Counted from the first letter of the stretch, positions 1 through 7,366 are shown. The stretch: 11,783 bases of DNA from Planctomycetota bacterium (GCA_026417845.1 JAOACM010000087.1:1-11783), one strand, 5' to 3'. The notes: a model not told the origin generated them from the letters alone. Translations and numbers: made by a program.

Positions 1-1
1 C

Positions 2-253
2 ACGTGGGTCGTGCCGAAGTATGCTTCGATGAACGAGTACAAGCACTACCCGCCGGCCAACCACTTCCATATGGTGTGGGGGTTGCCGGTCGCGAGGCTC
101 CAGTACTGGATGGATCTGAACGACGTGCTGTCGCCCGAATGCTGGTCGGCGCGGCCGCGCTTCATCGAGGGGACCGATCGTCCGCTGCCTTTGCTCTACC
201 TTTTGAACGGCGGCGAGGCGGCGGCGAAGGTGAAACGTTCCGGGAGGATGTGA
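2..253 (+). CDS. C-terminal fragment of an L-fucose/L-arabinose isomerase-like protein (5' truncated)
   Basis: The frame is open from the left contig edge to the TGA at 251-253, so this is the last ~83 codons of a longer gene. The fragment begins TWVVPK and continues with a PPANHFHMVWGL block, then a DLNDVLS segment. From memory this resembles the C-terminus of L-fucose isomerase (E. coli FucI has a TWFVPR block followed by GANHGAIAYG), which converts the aldose to the ketose with a metal ion in the cytoplasm. The aligned His in the NH block belongs to the region that contacts the open-chain sugar in that family. The GTG at 11 is an internal codon and unlikely to be the true start. The downstream URO-D-like gene is co-oriented but separated by 243 bp. 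The family call rests on a short stretch; the protein could be an uncharacterised relative with another substrate. Confidence 0.5.
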   Translation, partial: TWVVPKYASMNEYKHYPPANHFHMVWGLPVARLQYWMDLNDVLSPECWSARPRFIEGTDRPLPLLYLLNGGEAAAKVKRSGRM

Positions 254-496
254 CCGCCGCCGGCCGAGTATCGGGGAAGATTCCGCAGCGGCCCGCGTCC
301 GCTTCCGATGGGCATCCTCGAAGGGCGTCCGGGTTCCAGGGCGCCGGCCCGGGGCGGCCGGGATTCGCGGGCAGCCGGCCCATGGGGCTGGGCCTGAAAT
401 GGCAGGCGGCGGCGGGCGATCCCCGTCGCCGGATCGGCCGGGGGAGAGGGCCCGGAGGGGATCCCTGCGCCGGGCAGGAGAGATCGGAGGAAACCG

Positions 497-1621
497 GTGA
501 CACCGAGGGAACGGCGTATCGAAACGCTGCTGTTCGGCAGGCCGGACAAGGTGCCTCTGGTGCCGGGGGGGCCGAGGGAGTCCACGCTGGAGGCGTGGCG
601 GAAGCAGGGGCTGCCGGAAGGGCGGGACTGGTGGGGCGCGCTCCTGGAAGAGATAGGCCTGGAGCCGGAAAAAACGAAGCCTCGCGTTGACCTGGGGGTG
701 TCCTTCCGGATGATGCCGCAGTTCGAGGAGAAGGTGCTCGAGCACAAGGACGGCCACTATATTGTCCAGGATTGGATGGGGGCCATCACCGAGATATCCG
801 ACGAATACGATTACACGTACATCCGGTCCGCGAAGGACTTCGTGACGCGCAAGTGGCACAAGTTTCCCGTAGAGAGCCGCCGGGACTGGGAGGAGATGAA
901 GCGGCGCTACGACTCCCGGACTCCGGGGCGGATACCCGCCGACTTGGCCGACCGCTGCGCGAAGGCCAGGGACCGCGACTGGACGCTCGCCATACACTTC
1001 AACGGTCCCTTCTGGCAGCTTCGCGAATGGCTGGGGCTGGAAAACCTGTGCATGATGATGGTCGAGGATCCGGCGTTCGTAGAGGATATGATCGGGTTCT
1101 GGACGGAATTCGTGCGCGCGACGCTCGAGCCTGTTTTGAGGCTGATAACGCCGGACGAGGTCGGGATATCCGAAGACATGGCCTACAAGGCGCACAGCAT
1201 GATATCGCCCGCCATGGCCCGCAGGTTCCTGATGCCGGCTTACAGGAAGTGGGTGGACGACATCAGGCAGAGCGGCTGCCGGATCGTGGCTATGGATTCA
1301 GACGGCCGGATAGACGAGCTGATTCCGATATGGATCGAGTCGGGGATAAACTGCTGCAACCCCGTGGAGGTGGCCGCCGGCAACGACGTAGTGGATCTGA
1401 GGCGCAGGTTCGGCAAAGACATGGCGTTCTGGGGCGGCGTGGACAAGCGGCTGATAGCCGCCGGCGGCGCGGCCCTGAAAAGGGAGATCACGCGGCTCGA
1501 GCCGGTGGTAAGGGACGGCGGGTACATACCGGGCTGCGACCACGGCGTACCGCCGGACATCTCCTGGAAGAACTTCGTGGAGTACTCGCGGCTGCTGGCT
1601 GAAGTCTGCGGCTGGCTGTGA
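497..1621 (+). CDS. Uroporphyrinogen decarboxylase (URO-D) superfamily protein, non-HemE
   Basis: This 374-residue protein has the URO-D/MtaA-like TIM-barrel pattern. It opens with TPRERRIETLLFGRPDKVPL, the usual 'RER...L.G..PDRVPL' opening. It then has EDMAYKAHSMISP (~226-238), a DSDG motif at 267-270, GGVDKRL (~313-319), and GGYIPGCDHGVPPDISW (341-357). This set marks an uncharacterised subfamily common in environmental genomes and often found beside sugar catabolism or corrinoid methyltransferase genes. It lacks the N-terminal RQAGR-type porphyrin-binding motif of HemE, so haem synthesis is unlikely. A cytoplasmic methyltransferase or decarboxylase-like role is inferred; the substrate is unknown. 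The GTG start is supported by GGAGGA at 486-491, five bases upstream. The preceding gene encodes a sugar-isomerase-like protein, which may hint at a carbohydrate context. Confidence 0.85.
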   Translation: MTPRERRIETLLFGRPDKVPLVPGGPRESTLEAWRKQGLPEGRDWWGALLEEIGLEPEKTKPRVDLGVSFRMMPQFEEKVLEHKDGHYIVQDWMGAITEISDEYDYTYIRSAKDFVTRKWHKFPVESRRDWEEMKRRYDSRTPGRIPADLADRCAKARDRDWTLAIHFNGPFWQLREWLGLENLCMMMVEDPAFVEDMIGFWTEFVRATLEPVLRLITPDEVGISEDMAYKAHSMISPAMARRFLMPAYRKWVDDIRQSGCRIVAMDSDGRIDELIPIWIESGINCCNPVEVAAGNDVVDLRRRFGKDMAFWGGVDKRLIAAGGAALKREITRLEPVVRDGGYIPGCDHGVPPDISWKNFVEYSRLLAEVCGWL

Positions 1622-1643
1622 CGCGCCGGGAAGGTGCCGGATG

Positions 1644-1768
1644 GTAATTGTTTGCTGCGTTCAGGGCAGCGGCTGCTTGCAGCGGTACGCTCGATCCGGA
1701 CAGAAATGGCGCCGCCACAATCATGCTCCGCCCGCTGCACCCCAGTATATGGGACGGCGAACAAGTAC
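1644..1768 (+). repeat. Intergenic TIR-bearing repeat, copy A
   Basis: A 125-bp element fills most of the gap between the URO-D-like gene and the XRE regulator. Its left end (GTAATTGTTTGCTG, 1644-1657) pairs imperfectly with its right end (CGGCGAACAAGTAC, 1755-1768). Between them it carries GTTCAGG, a GCTGCTTGCAG block and an ATGGCGCCGCCACA block (near 1706-1719). All of these recur in the copies at 7367-7496, 9171-9301 and 9302-9418. It is in the same orientation as the last of these. Its terminal repeats are the most degenerate of the set, suggesting an old copy. Confidence 0.75.
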
Positions 1769-1803
1769 TGAACGGACTGCGGGATTGAGCGGGGAGGCGG
1801 CGA

Positions 1804-2775
1804 ATGGTACGCGACGCCGGGAAGCGCATACGCCAGGCGCGGAAAAGCGCCGGCCTGACCCAGACGCAATTGGCTCGCAGGATAGGCGTTTCCATTACTA
1901 CCGTCAGCGACTGGGAGAACGGCAAGTACTCTCCTGCGATGGGCCACCTGGCCGCGCTCTCCCGGGTCCTGCGGAGGGATCCTTCGTGGTTTATGGGGGA
2001 GGCCGCCCCTGGACGTGCCGCCGGCGCCGTTGGGAATCTGTCGGTAGAGGAAATAGACCGCCTGATGAATGTGCTGCGTGGAGCCCGGCGGGTTGCCGAG
2101 GCCAATCGCACCGCAGCTTCGGGAGATGACGCTTCCGCCGCGGGCGTTTCCGCCGGGGAAGGTTCCGCAGCGGAAGCCCGCAGCGTGGATGCGGCCGGCA
2201 TGAGATCCGGCGGAACTGGAACCGGAACGGCCGGCGCTGCAGGTACCGGGAGACCGGCCGGAGGCGGCGCCGGCCCGGCGGTCGGGTCGCTGCTGATGCT
2301 GGAATCCATCGTGGGCAGGATGCCGCGTTTCGAGAACCTGAAGGCGCCGCTGACCGGTATGGTAGCGGCGGATACGGGCGATGGACGGAAGTGGCTGGCG
2401 GAACCGGCGGAACCCGGCGCTGCAGCCGGGGCGGACGCGCAGGACCCCAGGCTGGTCCTGGTGCGGGGGGCGAGCGCTGAGGAGTTCGCGAGGGATGGCC
2501 AGCACGTCCTGATAGATGCGGCGTGTACAAACGTGAGCGTCGGCGACGTCTGCGTGGGGCTGACCAGGGATGGAGCGCTGAGGCTCAAGCGCAAGCTGCC
2601 GGACGACGGCGGCAACAGACGGTACGAAAGCATAAACCCGGCCTATCCGCCGCTGATCGTTCCGGCCAGGCAGGTCGCGGCGGAATTTCCGGTGTGCGCC
2701 GTAATAACCAGGGCGCGAGTGGTTTCCCCGGTCGAGACGCAGGACGAAGGACCGCCACCGGGATGTCCGGTCTGA
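1804..2775 (+). CDS. XRE-family transcriptional regulator with C-terminal S24/LexA-like domain
   Basis: A 323-residue CI/LexA-type regulator. Residues 1-60 form an XRE helix-turn-helix (GKRIRQARKSAGLTQTQLAR, then GVSITTVSDWENGKYSP), which binds DNA operators. Residues ~100-165 are a low-complexity Ala/Gly/Ser/Thr linker. Residues ~180-308 match a peptidase S24 fold. The catalytic Ser corresponds to S224 (in RGASAEEF) and the Lys to K262 (in RLKRK), 38 residues apart against 37 in E. coli LexA. The NPAYPPL stretch (278-284) is also family-typical. Two departures stand out: the usual Ser-Met-x-Pro is Ser-Ala-Glu-Glu, and the Ala-Gly autocleavage site is replaced by VAADTG (187-192). Self-cleavage is therefore uncertain and the domain may serve for dimerisation. 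GGGGAGG at 1791-1797, six bases upstream, supports the ATG. Targets are unknown; neighbouring leaders hold candidate palindromes. Confidence 0.85.
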   Translation: MVRDAGKRIRQARKSAGLTQTQLARRIGVSITTVSDWENGKYSPAMGHLAALSRVLRRDPSWFMGEAAPGRAAGAVGNLSVEEIDRLMNVLRGARRVAEANRTAASGDDASAAGVSAGEGSAAEARSVDAAGMRSGGTGTGTAGAAGTGRPAGGGAGPAVGSLLMLESIVGRMPRFENLKAPLTGMVAADTGDGRKWLAEPAEPGAAAGADAQDPRLVLVRGASAEEFARDGQHVLIDAACTNVSVGDVCVGLTRDGALRLKRKLPDDGGNRRYESINPAYPPLIVPARQVAAEFPVCAVITRARVVSPVETQDEGPPPGCPV

Positions 2776-2780
2776 CCGCT

Positions 2781-2799
2781 GCCGGCCGCTCCAGCCGGC
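2781..2799 (+). terminator. GC-rich hairpin just after the XRE/S24 gene
   Basis: GCCGGC (2781-2786) and GCCGGC (2794-2799) are self-complementary arms around a 7-base loop, starting six bases after the stop codon. No T-tract follows, so this is at best a weak or non-canonical terminator. In such GC-rich sequence a 6-bp stem can arise by chance. Confidence 0.25.
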
Positions 2800-2864
2800 C
2801 GGTACCTGTTCCGCACAGCGGCCCGTCGTACCGTGGGAGATTCAGGTCTTTGCGCCAGGCCAGT

Positions 2865-2878
2865 CGCTCCGCGGAGCG
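2865..2878. promoter_or_regulatory. Perfect 14-bp palindrome in the leader of the 2973-4229 gene
   Basis: CGCTCCGCGGAGCG is its own reverse complement. It lies about 95 bp upstream of the next start codon, between the XRE/S24 gene and the alpha/alpha-barrel gene. A second inverted repeat, GTGCG-CGA-CGCAC (2913-2925), follows 34 bp later. Either could be an operator for the adjacent regulator, but no second copy of the same motif is seen in the window to support that. Confidence 0.25.
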
Positions 2879-2972
2879 GGACAGGCCGGGCCGGTTGCGC
2901 AGGAATAATGAGGTGCGCGACGCACGTCGGTCTGGAGCGGCATGGCGGCAGGGAAAAAGGGGGGGAGACGAC

Positions 2973-4229
2973 ATGAAAGTTGGAGCGAAGCGCGGGACCC
3001 TGAGGAAGCCGGCGGCAGCAGCGGAGGTTTCCGGAACGCCGCCGAAGGGCTCGGCAATATCCCCTGCCAGAGGTCCGGCGAAGAAACCTGATACGTGGGG
3101 GGAAGCGGCGCTCGCAGGTTGCGACTGGTTCGTCGCCTCTCAGGTCATTCAGAAGCGGCCTTGCTGGGACGCGAATCACGGGCGGTTCATGTACAACGTC
3201 CACATCCCTACGCTGCGCGCCGTGCAGGGACTGGTCTGGACCCAGGCGCGCGCCGCGATGTGCCTTATCGCCGCGTACAAAAGGACCGGGGACGGCAAAT
3301 ACCTCGAGTCCGCGAAGACCGGGCTGAACTATGTCAGAATCCTGCAGGACATGGATGCGCGTCATCCGCTGACATACGGCGCCTTTCATGAAGAGACGCC
3401 GCATTCGACGTTCTCCTACCCGCGCGATGCCATCGAGGCCGCCGACGCCCTGCTGCAATGGCATTCGCTTACCGGCGACAGGGATGCGCTCTACCGCGTG
3501 AAGCTTTTCATGAAGTGGTTCAGACGTAACGCATGGAAGCGATATCCCGGCTTCGGGTGGTGGGTCCGCGGAAGCGTGCGATTCGACGATTCCAGGATAG
3601 AGGATCGGCCGATCCCATGCGAGATGGGGTGCGCTACCGTTCTCGCGCACGCCTTCCTGGCGACCCGGGAGCCGGCCTACCGTACCATGGCGCTCCGGAT
3701 AGCCGATTCGACAATCCGCAATTACCTCGAAGGAGGCGACGGATTCCTCCGCGCGTCCGCATCCTGCAGGAAAGATCAGCATGTTGACGGCCGCGGAATC
3801 GTATGGAACGACGACGGCGGAGGCGTAGGGCTTCTCAACGCGCACCTTTTGAGCGGGAAACGCAAATACCTCGACGCCGCGATACGGCTCGCCGACCGCT
3901 TCGCGGAATCCGCCGAAGCGATACCGATCTACAGCGGGATCGGAGCGGTCGCCAACTTCCTGCTGGAGACCGACAGGGTGCTGGGAGAAAACAGGTACAG
4001 GTCCGTGGCCGAACGCCTTGGCAAAAAGCTGCTGGATCTCCAGGTGGCGGACGGCAGCCCCCTCGTCAGAGGCGCCTTCAGGGGCGAGGATGAGGGCGGG
4101 AAGTGGTACGTAGAGGGATCGGAGAACGGCGATTTCGTCACGACAAGGGTCACTGCGTATGCCGTGCTGACGCTTTTCAAACTGGAAGGCGCAGTCTGGC
4201 CGGAGGGATATTCCGTCGGGTTCCGGTAA
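2973..4229 (+). CDS. Probable alpha/alpha-barrel (six-hairpin) carbohydrate-active-like protein
   Basis: This 418-residue protein starts with a Lys/Pro/Ala-rich disordered stretch (1-40) without a signal peptide, so it is probably cytoplasmic. The rest shows recurring helical-hairpin motifs: YKRTGDGKYLESAKTGL (102-118), LLQWHSLTGDRDALYRVK (160-177), FLATREPAYRTMALRIAD (228-245), HLLSGKRKYLDAAIRLAD (291-308) and a final ENRYRSVAERL (339-349). Aromatic and acidic loops such as PGFGWWVRG (192-200) and VWNDDGGG (277-284) lie between them. This pattern is typical of (alpha/alpha)6 barrels, including unsaturated glucuronyl hydrolases (GH88/GH105), N-acylglucosamine 2-epimerases and glucuronyl C5-epimerases. 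I cannot assign a specific family or reaction. The ATG at 2973 is preceded by a GGGGGAG run (2960-2966) at a suitable distance. The frame remains open upstream, but the upstream part is Arg-rich, overlaps the XRE gene and is not family-like. It is convergent with the histidine kinase gene, 48 bp away. Confidence 0.65.
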   Translation: MKVGAKRGTLRKPAAAAEVSGTPPKGSAISPARGPAKKPDTWGEAALAGCDWFVASQVIQKRPCWDANHGRFMYNVHIPTLRAVQGLVWTQARAAMCLIAAYKRTGDGKYLESAKTGLNYVRILQDMDARHPLTYGAFHEETPHSTFSYPRDAIEAADALLQWHSLTGDRDALYRVKLFMKWFRRNAWKRYPGFGWWVRGSVRFDDSRIEDRPIPCEMGCATVLAHAFLATREPAYRTMALRIADSTIRNYLEGGDGFLRASASCRKDQHVDGRGIVWNDDGGGVGLLNAHLLSGKRKYLDAAIRLADRFAESAEAIPIYSGIGAVANFLLETDRVLGENRYRSVAERLGKKLLDLQVADGSPLVRGAFRGEDEGGKWYVEGSENGDFVTTRVTAYAVLTLFKLEGAVWPEGYSVGFR

Positions 4230-4277
4230 TATCCGCCGTCGGCCCACGTGCGGGAAATATCCAGGCCGCGGGGCGGG

Positions 4278-6050
4278 CTACGGCCGCAGAGGCAGGTATA
4301 TGGAGAAGGTGCTGCCTTTGCCTGGAGAGCTGCTGACATCCACCCGTCCCTTGTGGGCCAGGGCTATGTGTTTGACTATGGAAAGTCCCAGGCCGGTCCC
4401 CCCCATCTCGCGGCTGCGGGCCTCGTCCGCGCGATAGAACCTCTCGAACAGGCGCGGGAGATGGCGCGCCTCTATTCCCTTGCCCTCGTCGCGCACTCTT
4501 ATGGCGACCTCCTCCCCGCGCCTCTCCGCCTCTATGCGAACCTCCTTGCCCGGATCGCTGTACTTGATGGCATTGTCGAGAAGGTTGGCTACGGCCTGTT
4601 CGATCAGACCGCGATCGAACCGCGCCGTCAGATTCTCGTCGCAGGCGATCGAGACCTTTATCCCCTTTTCCTCGGCCTTCGCCTCGCAATCCTGCGCGGC
4701 CGCCCTGAGCACATCCGCCACGCTGTGATCGGCCGGGGAAATGACCGGCACGTCTGTTTCCCGTTCGAGCCTCGCGAGCAGCAGGAGGTCGTTGACGATG
4801 GCGCCGAGGCGGTCAGCCTGCCGGGCGGCGATATCGAGGAAGCGCGCTGCCCTTCCCGGATCGGAGACGGCGCCGTCCCTGAGCGTCTCGATAGAAGCCT
4901 TTATTGCCGTGATGGGCGTTTTGAGCTCGTGCGATACGTTGGCGACGAAATCCCGCCTGACGGTCTCGAGACGCCTGAGTCTGGTTATGTCGTTCAGAAC
5001 GACCACGACGCCGATCTTCCGGCCGGCAGCGTCGCGCAGGGGCGTGGCGCGGGCGCGGAATACGCGCTCCTGACCGCCGCGAAAGATCAGGTCGCCCTCG
5101 ACCGGGCCGTCCGTGGCCAGAGCTTTAGCGGCAAATTTCGCCGCGTCCGCTTCGCGGGCGACTTCGCACAGCGTTCTCTTCCCGATCTCTTCCCTCATGC
5201 CCAGCAGGTCCCGCGCGGCATCGTTGATCCAGAGCACCTGTTCGGAAGAGTCTATCGCGAGCACTCCCTCCGCCATGCTGGACAGGATGGCATCCCTTTC
5301 CTTGCGCTCCCGGTCCAGCGCGGCGATCTTCGCGTCGAGCTGTCCGGCCATACTGTTGAGCGCATCGGCCAAGGCGTCCAGCTCTTCAATGTCCGAACGC
5401 GGGACCCCGCGGGAAAAGTCTCCGGCGGCGAACCTTCCGGCCGCGCTTCCCACTTCCCTTATGGCGGAGGCGGCGCGACGGGCCACGAGCAATGCCGGCA
5501 GCGCTGCCAGTACAGCGGCGGCCAGAGACCCGGCGGCTATCCTCATGCGGATCGTTCCGATCGCCTCGTCCGCCTCCCGCAGATGCGAAGCTGTTCGTAT
5601 CACCAGCCTCGTTTCCCCGCCGCGGCGGAGCGGCACCGCCACGTACATCGTATCCCAGCCCGTCGTGCTGCTCCGGCGGATATCCCGGCCCGTGCCGCCT
5701 TCCATCGCCGCCCGCACCTCGGGCCTTCCCCCGTGATTCGCCATGGTCTCCGGGGAGACTTCGGAATCGCCGATGACCGTACCGTCTGGGCGTATGAAAG
5801 TAACCCTGGTTGAGGCTGCGGCGCCAATAGAACGGGCCAGTTCGGCCAGGCGGTCCTCTCCGTCGCGCTCTGACACCTCCCCGGCGAAGACAGCCGCCAT
5901 CCTGGCCTTCTCTTCGAGTTCGCCCGCCACCCGCCCGGTGAAAAATTTCCTGGCCGGATGAGTCGCGTACCATCCCCCCGCTGCGGCGCAAAAGCCGACC
6001 ACGCCAAGATATGTGGCGTAAAGTTTCCAGATCAGACGCCGCCGGGCCAT
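4278..6050 (-). CDS. phoR: PhoR/PnpS-type membrane sensor histidine kinase
   Basis: A 590-residue inner-membrane sensor kinase with a complete architecture. TM1 is at ~9-26, followed by an extracytoplasmic sensor segment (~40-165, Cache-like in size, with FIRPDGTVIGDS at 85-96), TM2 (~171-190) and HAMP (~190-243). A PAS domain (~250-358) includes SSMAEGVLAIDS. HisKA follows, with phospho-acceptor His374 in NVSHELKTP. HATPase_c has an N-box (NLLDNAIKYS, 489-498), G1 (DEGKGI, 521-526), F-box (FERFYR, 535-540) and G2 (GTGLGLSI, 551-558). TM-sensor-TM-HAMP-PAS-HisKA-HATPase is the PhoR arrangement of Gram-positives and many other phyla. It autophosphorylates and passes phosphate to the PhoB-like regulator encoded upstream on the same strand, 340 bp away. 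All catalytic motifs are intact. Phosphate as the signal is inferred from architecture and partner; no pst/phoU genes are in view. The ribosome-binding site is weak. Confidence 0.93.
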   Translation of the reverse strand: MARRRLIWKLYATYLGVVGFCAAAGGWYATHPARKFFTGRVAGELEEKARMAAVFAGEVSERDGEDRLAELARSIGAAASTRVTFIRPDGTVIGDSEVSPETMANHGGRPEVRAAMEGGTGRDIRRSSTTGWDTMYVAVPLRRGGETRLVIRTASHLREADEAIGTIRMRIAAGSLAAAVLAALPALLVARRAASAIREVGSAAGRFAAGDFSRGVPRSDIEELDALADALNSMAGQLDAKIAALDRERKERDAILSSMAEGVLAIDSSEQVLWINDAARDLLGMREEIGKRTLCEVAREADAAKFAAKALATDGPVEGDLIFRGGQERVFRARATPLRDAAGRKIGVVVVLNDITRLRRLETVRRDFVANVSHELKTPITAIKASIETLRDGAVSDPGRAARFLDIAARQADRLGAIVNDLLLLARLERETDVPVISPADHSVADVLRAAAQDCEAKAEEKGIKVSIACDENLTARFDRGLIEQAVANLLDNAIKYSDPGKEVRIEAERRGEEVAIRVRDEGKGIEARHLPRLFERFYRADEARSREMGGTGLGLSIVKHIALAHKGRVDVSSSPGKGSTFSIYLPLRP

Positions 6051-6390
6051 TCAGTGTCCGCCATCAGGTTTTTGCGGAACCGGCAGCTTTGCCGCCCTGA
6101 GATGCCGCTATGGTCCCGCGCCGGCCTCAGTCCCCCACCCGCGCCTCCGGGGCCTGTGGCTGCAGATGCCGCATGCTTTCCTGAGAGCCTACCCGAAAAC
6201 TCCCAATCAGGGAAGGATCCGCGTCCGAACCCAAAGCTCCGCGCACGAGGTTTTTGGACGGATTCCAGGTTGAACCCATCGCCCCACGCCTCCGGCGGGC
6301 CGCCTCGGATCGTAATGCCGCCAGCCGTACATGCGCTTCCCGGATAACGCCGCGCGCCGCCCGCCGGTGGGGATCATGGCGGACGGGCCA
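6051..6390. other. 340-bp non-coding gap between the response regulator and kinase genes
   Basis: I see no convincing gene, repeat copy, RNA or strong hairpin here on either strand. Possible reading frames across it are short or lack family features and a ribosome-binding site. Such a long gap inside a PhoB/PhoR pair is unusual. It could hold a separate kinase promoter or the remains of a lost gene. Confidence 0.5.
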
Positions 6391-7095
6391 TCACTCTTCT
6401 TCAGAAGGCACGAACTTGTAGCCGACCCCCCGCACGGTACGGATCATGTCTCCGGCGGCGCCCAGTTTCCTGCGCAGCGATACGATATGCACATCTATCG
6501 TCCGATCCGTAACCGCCGCATCCTTGCCGCGCACCGCGTCAACTATCTGATACCGCGTGAAGACCCAGCCCGGCCGTCGCGCCAGCAGGTGGAGTATCCC
6601 GAACTCCGTGAACGTCAGGTCCACCATTTTCTTCCCCGCCTTGACCTCGCGTCGTCCCGGGTGTATCTCCAGTCCTTCAAATTTGAGCGGTGCGTCGTCC
6701 TCCGCTTCGGGCTCCTCCCGCCTCCTCAGCACCGCGCGCAGCCGCGCAGCCAGCACGCGCGGGCTGAACGGCTTTACAACATAGTCGTCCGCGCCGAGCT
6801 CCAGTCCGGATACTACGTCGGCGTCCTCTCCTTTGGCGGTGAGCATAACGATGGGGATATGCCGCGTCTCCTCGTCGCCCTTCAATTTTCTGCACACATC
6901 AAGCCCGTCAATGCCGGGCAGCATCAGGTCCAGGAGTATGATATCGGGCGACCACTTCTTCGCCGCGCTGAGCGCCTGCTCCCCGCTGCCAACACATAGC
7001 GTATCGTAGCCGTTTTTCTCGAGATTGTACTGGACAATCTCCAGGATTTCTTTTTCGTCATCAACCACGAGCACCCGTTTCCTGGGAACAGACAT
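6391..7095 (-). CDS. phoB: PhoB/OmpR-family response regulator
   Basis: A 234-residue two-domain regulator. The receiver domain (1-~120) has the acidic pair D12/D13 (VVDDE), phospho-acceptor D56 (IILLDLMLPG), T86 (VMLTAKG) and K108 (DDYVVKPF). The winged-helix DNA-binding domain (~131-230) shows LTFTEFGILHLLARRPGWVF, the recognition-helix region TDRTIDVHIVSLRRKLG and the terminal wing RTVRGVGYKF. This is the typical PhoB-type effector that binds 11-bp direct repeats once phosphorylated. A strong AAGGAGGA site lies five bases upstream (complement of 7101-7108). It is the first gene of the - strand unit and its probable partner kinase is the next gene. Phosphate starvation control is inferred from the pairing and the promoter repeats. 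Confidence 0.93.
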   Translation of the reverse strand: MSVPRKRVLVVDDEKEILEIVQYNLEKNGYDTLCVGSGEQALSAAKKWSPDIILLDLMLPGIDGLDVCRKLKGDEETRHIPIVMLTAKGEDADVVSGLELGADDYVVKPFSPRVLAARLRAVLRRREEPEAEDDAPLKFEGLEIHPGRREVKAGKKMVDLTFTEFGILHLLARRPGWVFTRYQIVDAVRGKDAAVTDRTIDVHIVSLRRKLGAAGDMIRTVRGVGYKFVPSEEE

Positions 7096-7121
7096 GTCGG
7101 TCCTCCTTCCCCGCGCCGTTC

Positions 7122-7181
7122 ATTATCCGTGAAATATGAGCCCATTTAAAGGTTAGGAAAAAATTAACCTGTCGTTAGAAT
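7122..7181 (-). promoter_or_regulatory. Candidate Pho-box-like promoter of the response regulator gene
   Basis: Read on the - strand, three TAA cores (complements of 7175-7177, 7164-7166 and 7153-7155) sit exactly 11 bp apart. Their contexts are TTCTAACG, GGTTAATT and TCCTAACC, in an AT-rich patch unlike its surroundings. Directly downstream come TTTAAA (7145-7150, a weak -35), a 17-bp spacer and GATAAT (complement of 7122-7127, a good -10). PhoB-family proteins bind direct repeats with an 11-bp period overlapping the -35, so this fits positive autoregulation. The repeat sequence differs from the E. coli Pho box, so the assignment is inferred. Confidence 0.5.
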
Positions 7182-7203
7182 TCGAATGTCCCGGGGCCGG
7201 TAC

Positions 7204-7224
7204 GTTCCCGGGCGTGGCGGGAAC
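7204..7224. other. Hairpin with 7-bp perfect arms in the 7181-7366 spacer
   Basis: GTTCCCG (7204-7210) and CGGGAAC (7218-7224) can form a stem with a 7-base loop. It lies between the divergent response regulator promoter and repeat copy B. There is no T-tract on either side and no gene ends here, so a terminator role is not evident. The rest of 7181-7366 shows nothing I recognise. Confidence 0.3.
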
Positions 7225-7366
7225 GGGGCTGGCCGGCCAGAATACAGGTTCGGCCGCCCGGCAGGATGTTCCGATCAGGGCACGGTCGTCCGGTCCGCAG
7301 CCTCGCCGCGGCCCGCAGGGAGAATTCGGCGCGGCCGATCCGTCGAGCGGGGGTGCCGAGTCGCGG

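Noticed and set aside
497..1621. Assignment as HemE (haem biosynthesis)
   Set aside because: The N-terminal RQAGR-type motif is absent and the DSDG/GGYIP.DH motifs mark a different URO-D subfamily.
1743..1770. Possible SOS box (CAGTA ... TACTG) before the LexA-like gene
   Set aside because: The half-sites are in the reverse order to a LexA box, are 18 bp apart, and overlap the right end of repeat copy A.
2523..2972. N-terminal extension of the alpha/alpha-barrel gene into the XRE gene
   Set aside because: The extension is Arg-rich, overlaps a well-supported gene in another frame and has no family features; the ATG at 2973 has its own ribosome-binding site.
2643..4247. Long open frame on the - strand opposite the alpha/alpha-barrel gene (534 codons)
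   Set aside because: Its translation lacks recognisable motifs, while the + strand frame shows consistent helical repeats and a ribosome-binding site. Long antisense frames are expected in GC-rich DNA.
4248..5813. Long open frame on the + strand opposite the histidine kinase (521 codons)
   Set aside because: The - strand frame has every kinase motif in order; the + frame is an antisense shadow with no family features.
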